Assembly: GCA_030647575.1 (NCBI GenBank) | Contig: JAUSJS010000319.1 | Location: 1-5,885 of the forward strand | Reading direction: 5' to 3' | DNA length: 5,885 nt | DNA from: Candidatus Limnocylindrales bacterium | GTDB taxonomy: Bacteria > Chloroflexota > Limnocylindria > Limnocylindrales > CSP1-4 | In this document: piece after piece, positions 5,106 to 5,885 of the stretch | How the letters are laid out: each line of letters begins with the position of its first letter | Numbering within the stretch: position 1 is the stretch's first letter | The notes under the pieces: generated by a model | Database searches by the model: none | What the model was told of the DNA's origin: nothing | The model's input: only the letters and a program-made list of their open reading frames with translations | Position numbers and translations under genes: made by a program

Positions 5106-5885
5106 CTGCCACGACCGAGCCCTTCGAACTGCCGGTCGAGCTGGCGATCGACACCGACATCGCCCGGCGGGTGACCGTCGAGTTCATCCGCGGGCAGCTC
5201 CGCCAGGCGGGCTTCGAGCGGGCCGTGCTCGGCCTGTCGGGCGGGATCGATTCGGCGCTGGTGGCGTTCCTCGTCACCGAGGCGATCGGCGCCGATCGGC
5301 TGCACGCGGTGCTCATGCCCTATCGGACGTCATCTCCGGCGTCGCGCGCGGACGCGGAGACCGTGGTCTCGGCGCTCGGCTGTTCGAGCGAGGTCATCGA
5401 GATCACGGCCATGGTCGATGGCTACTTCGGCCCCGACTCGACGCCCGGCGCTGGTGGTTCCAAGGGCCTGGGCGCGACCAGCCTCCGCCGCGGCAACTTC
5501 GCGGCTCGGATGCGCATGGCCGTGCTGTACGACCGCTCGGTGACGTTCGGCGGTCTGGTCGTGGGGACGGGCAACAAGACCGAATCCCTGATCGGCTACA
5601 CCACGCTGTTCGGCGATTCGGCCTGCGCCTTCAACCCGATCGGGGATCTCTACAAGAGCCAGGTTCGCCAGCTGGCCGTGGCGATCGGTGTACCCGATGC
5701 GATCGTGCGCAAGGCCCCGAGCGCCGACCTGTGGCCCGGCCAGACCGATGAGGGCGAAGGAGCGTTCAGCTACCCGGCGATCGACCGACTACTCTTCTGG
5801 CGGATCGACAAGCGCCGATCGGTGGACGAGATGGTCGAGCTGGGCTTCGATGCCGCGACGGTCGAGCGAGTCGACCGGATGGTCG
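5102..5885 (+). CDS. nadE: NAD+ synthetase, synthetase subunit (3' end beyond window)
   Basis: This is the first 261 codons of NadE, which adenylates nicotinic acid adenine dinucleotide with ATP and amidates it to NAD+, the last step of cytoplasmic NAD+ synthesis. The PP-loop SGGIDS is at residues 46-51. MPYRTSSP (72-79) follows, where typical enzymes have MP...SS. RRGNFAARMRMAVLY (129-143) matches the N..AR.RM..LY helix. GTGNKTES (155-162) with GYTTLFGDSACAFNPIGDLYK, and PSADLWPGQTDEGE (206-219), are the remaining NadE signatures. All expected motifs are intact. There is no N-terminal glutaminase domain in this polypeptide: only about 30 residues precede the synthetase core, so it resembles the ammonia-dependent form. 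The neighbouring nitrilase-type gene on the same strand would supply ammonia from glutamine. The GTG start is supported by GAGGA five bases upstream. The length so far is close to the 270-280 residues usual for short NadE proteins. Confidence 0.93.
   Translation, partial: MTATTEPFELPVELAIDTDIARRVTVEFIRGQLRQAGFERAVLGLSGGIDSALVAFLVTEAIGADRLHAVLMPYRTSSPASRADAETVVSALGCSSEVIEITAMVDGYFGPDSTPGAGGSKGLGATSLRRGNFAARMRMAVLYDRSVTFGGLVVGTGNKTESLIGYTTLFGDSACAFNPIGDLYKSQVRQLAVAIGVPDAIVRKAPSADLWPGQTDEGEGAFSYPAIDRLLFWRIDKRRSVDEMVELGFDAATVERVDRMV

Noticed and set aside
4743..5190. A frameshifted single glutaminase-NadE fusion gene.
   Set aside because: The glutaminase has a proper stop with a disordered tail, nadE has its own GAGGA and GTG, and more than one shift would be needed to join them.
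5035..5751. A 238-codon plus-strand frame overlapping nadE.
   Set aside because: It is out of frame with the SGGIDS, GTGNKTES and PGQTDE motifs of NadE, and its product is Arg/Gly-rich nonsense.

Overview
The window is G+C-rich DNA (about two thirds G+C by eye) with GTG starts, two of them probably leaderless, and tightly packed genes. The gene style (lipoprotein solute-binding proteins with Pro/Thr/Ala/Glu linkers, TATGCT-like -10 boxes close to start codons) suggests a high-GC bacterium, perhaps Chloroflexota and less likely Actinomycetota. This is inference from style; there is no marker gene in the window.

Left part, minus strand (1-3840): a peptide/nickel-type (Opp/Dpp) ABC importer cluster read right to left. 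Two tandem paralogous family-5 substrate-binding lipoproteins (3840-2062, then 1946-216) are followed by the first 40 codons of a DppB/OppB-type inner-membrane permease (121 to the window edge). Two short hairpins lie between the second binding protein and the permease. The main surprise is that both binding proteins are circularly permuted. The segment that forms the N-terminus of normal DppA/OppA proteins, including the LR.GV.FHDG...DANDVV family signature, sits at the C-terminus. The protein begins, after signal peptide and linker, at what is normally about residue 130 of the mature chain. The upstream paralog has also lost the W..DYPDP pocket motif.

Centre (3841-3888): a 48-base divergent promoter region. 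A 13-base element (GAAGCCTAGCATC on the + strand) next to the upstream binding-protein gene is repeated exactly upstream of the second one. A TATGCT box facing the other way serves the rightward genes. The spacing puts predicted transcription starts on or next to the GTG codons of both divergent genes.

Right part, plus strand (3889-5885): a stand-alone nitrilase-fold glutaminase carrying NAD-synthetase-type motifs, then a 253-base gap, then the NadE synthetase, which runs off the window. Together they look like a glutamine-dependent NAD+ synthetase split into two polypeptides. The gap holds one 86-codon reading frame that overlaps both neighbours by four bases; whether it is a gene is uncertain.
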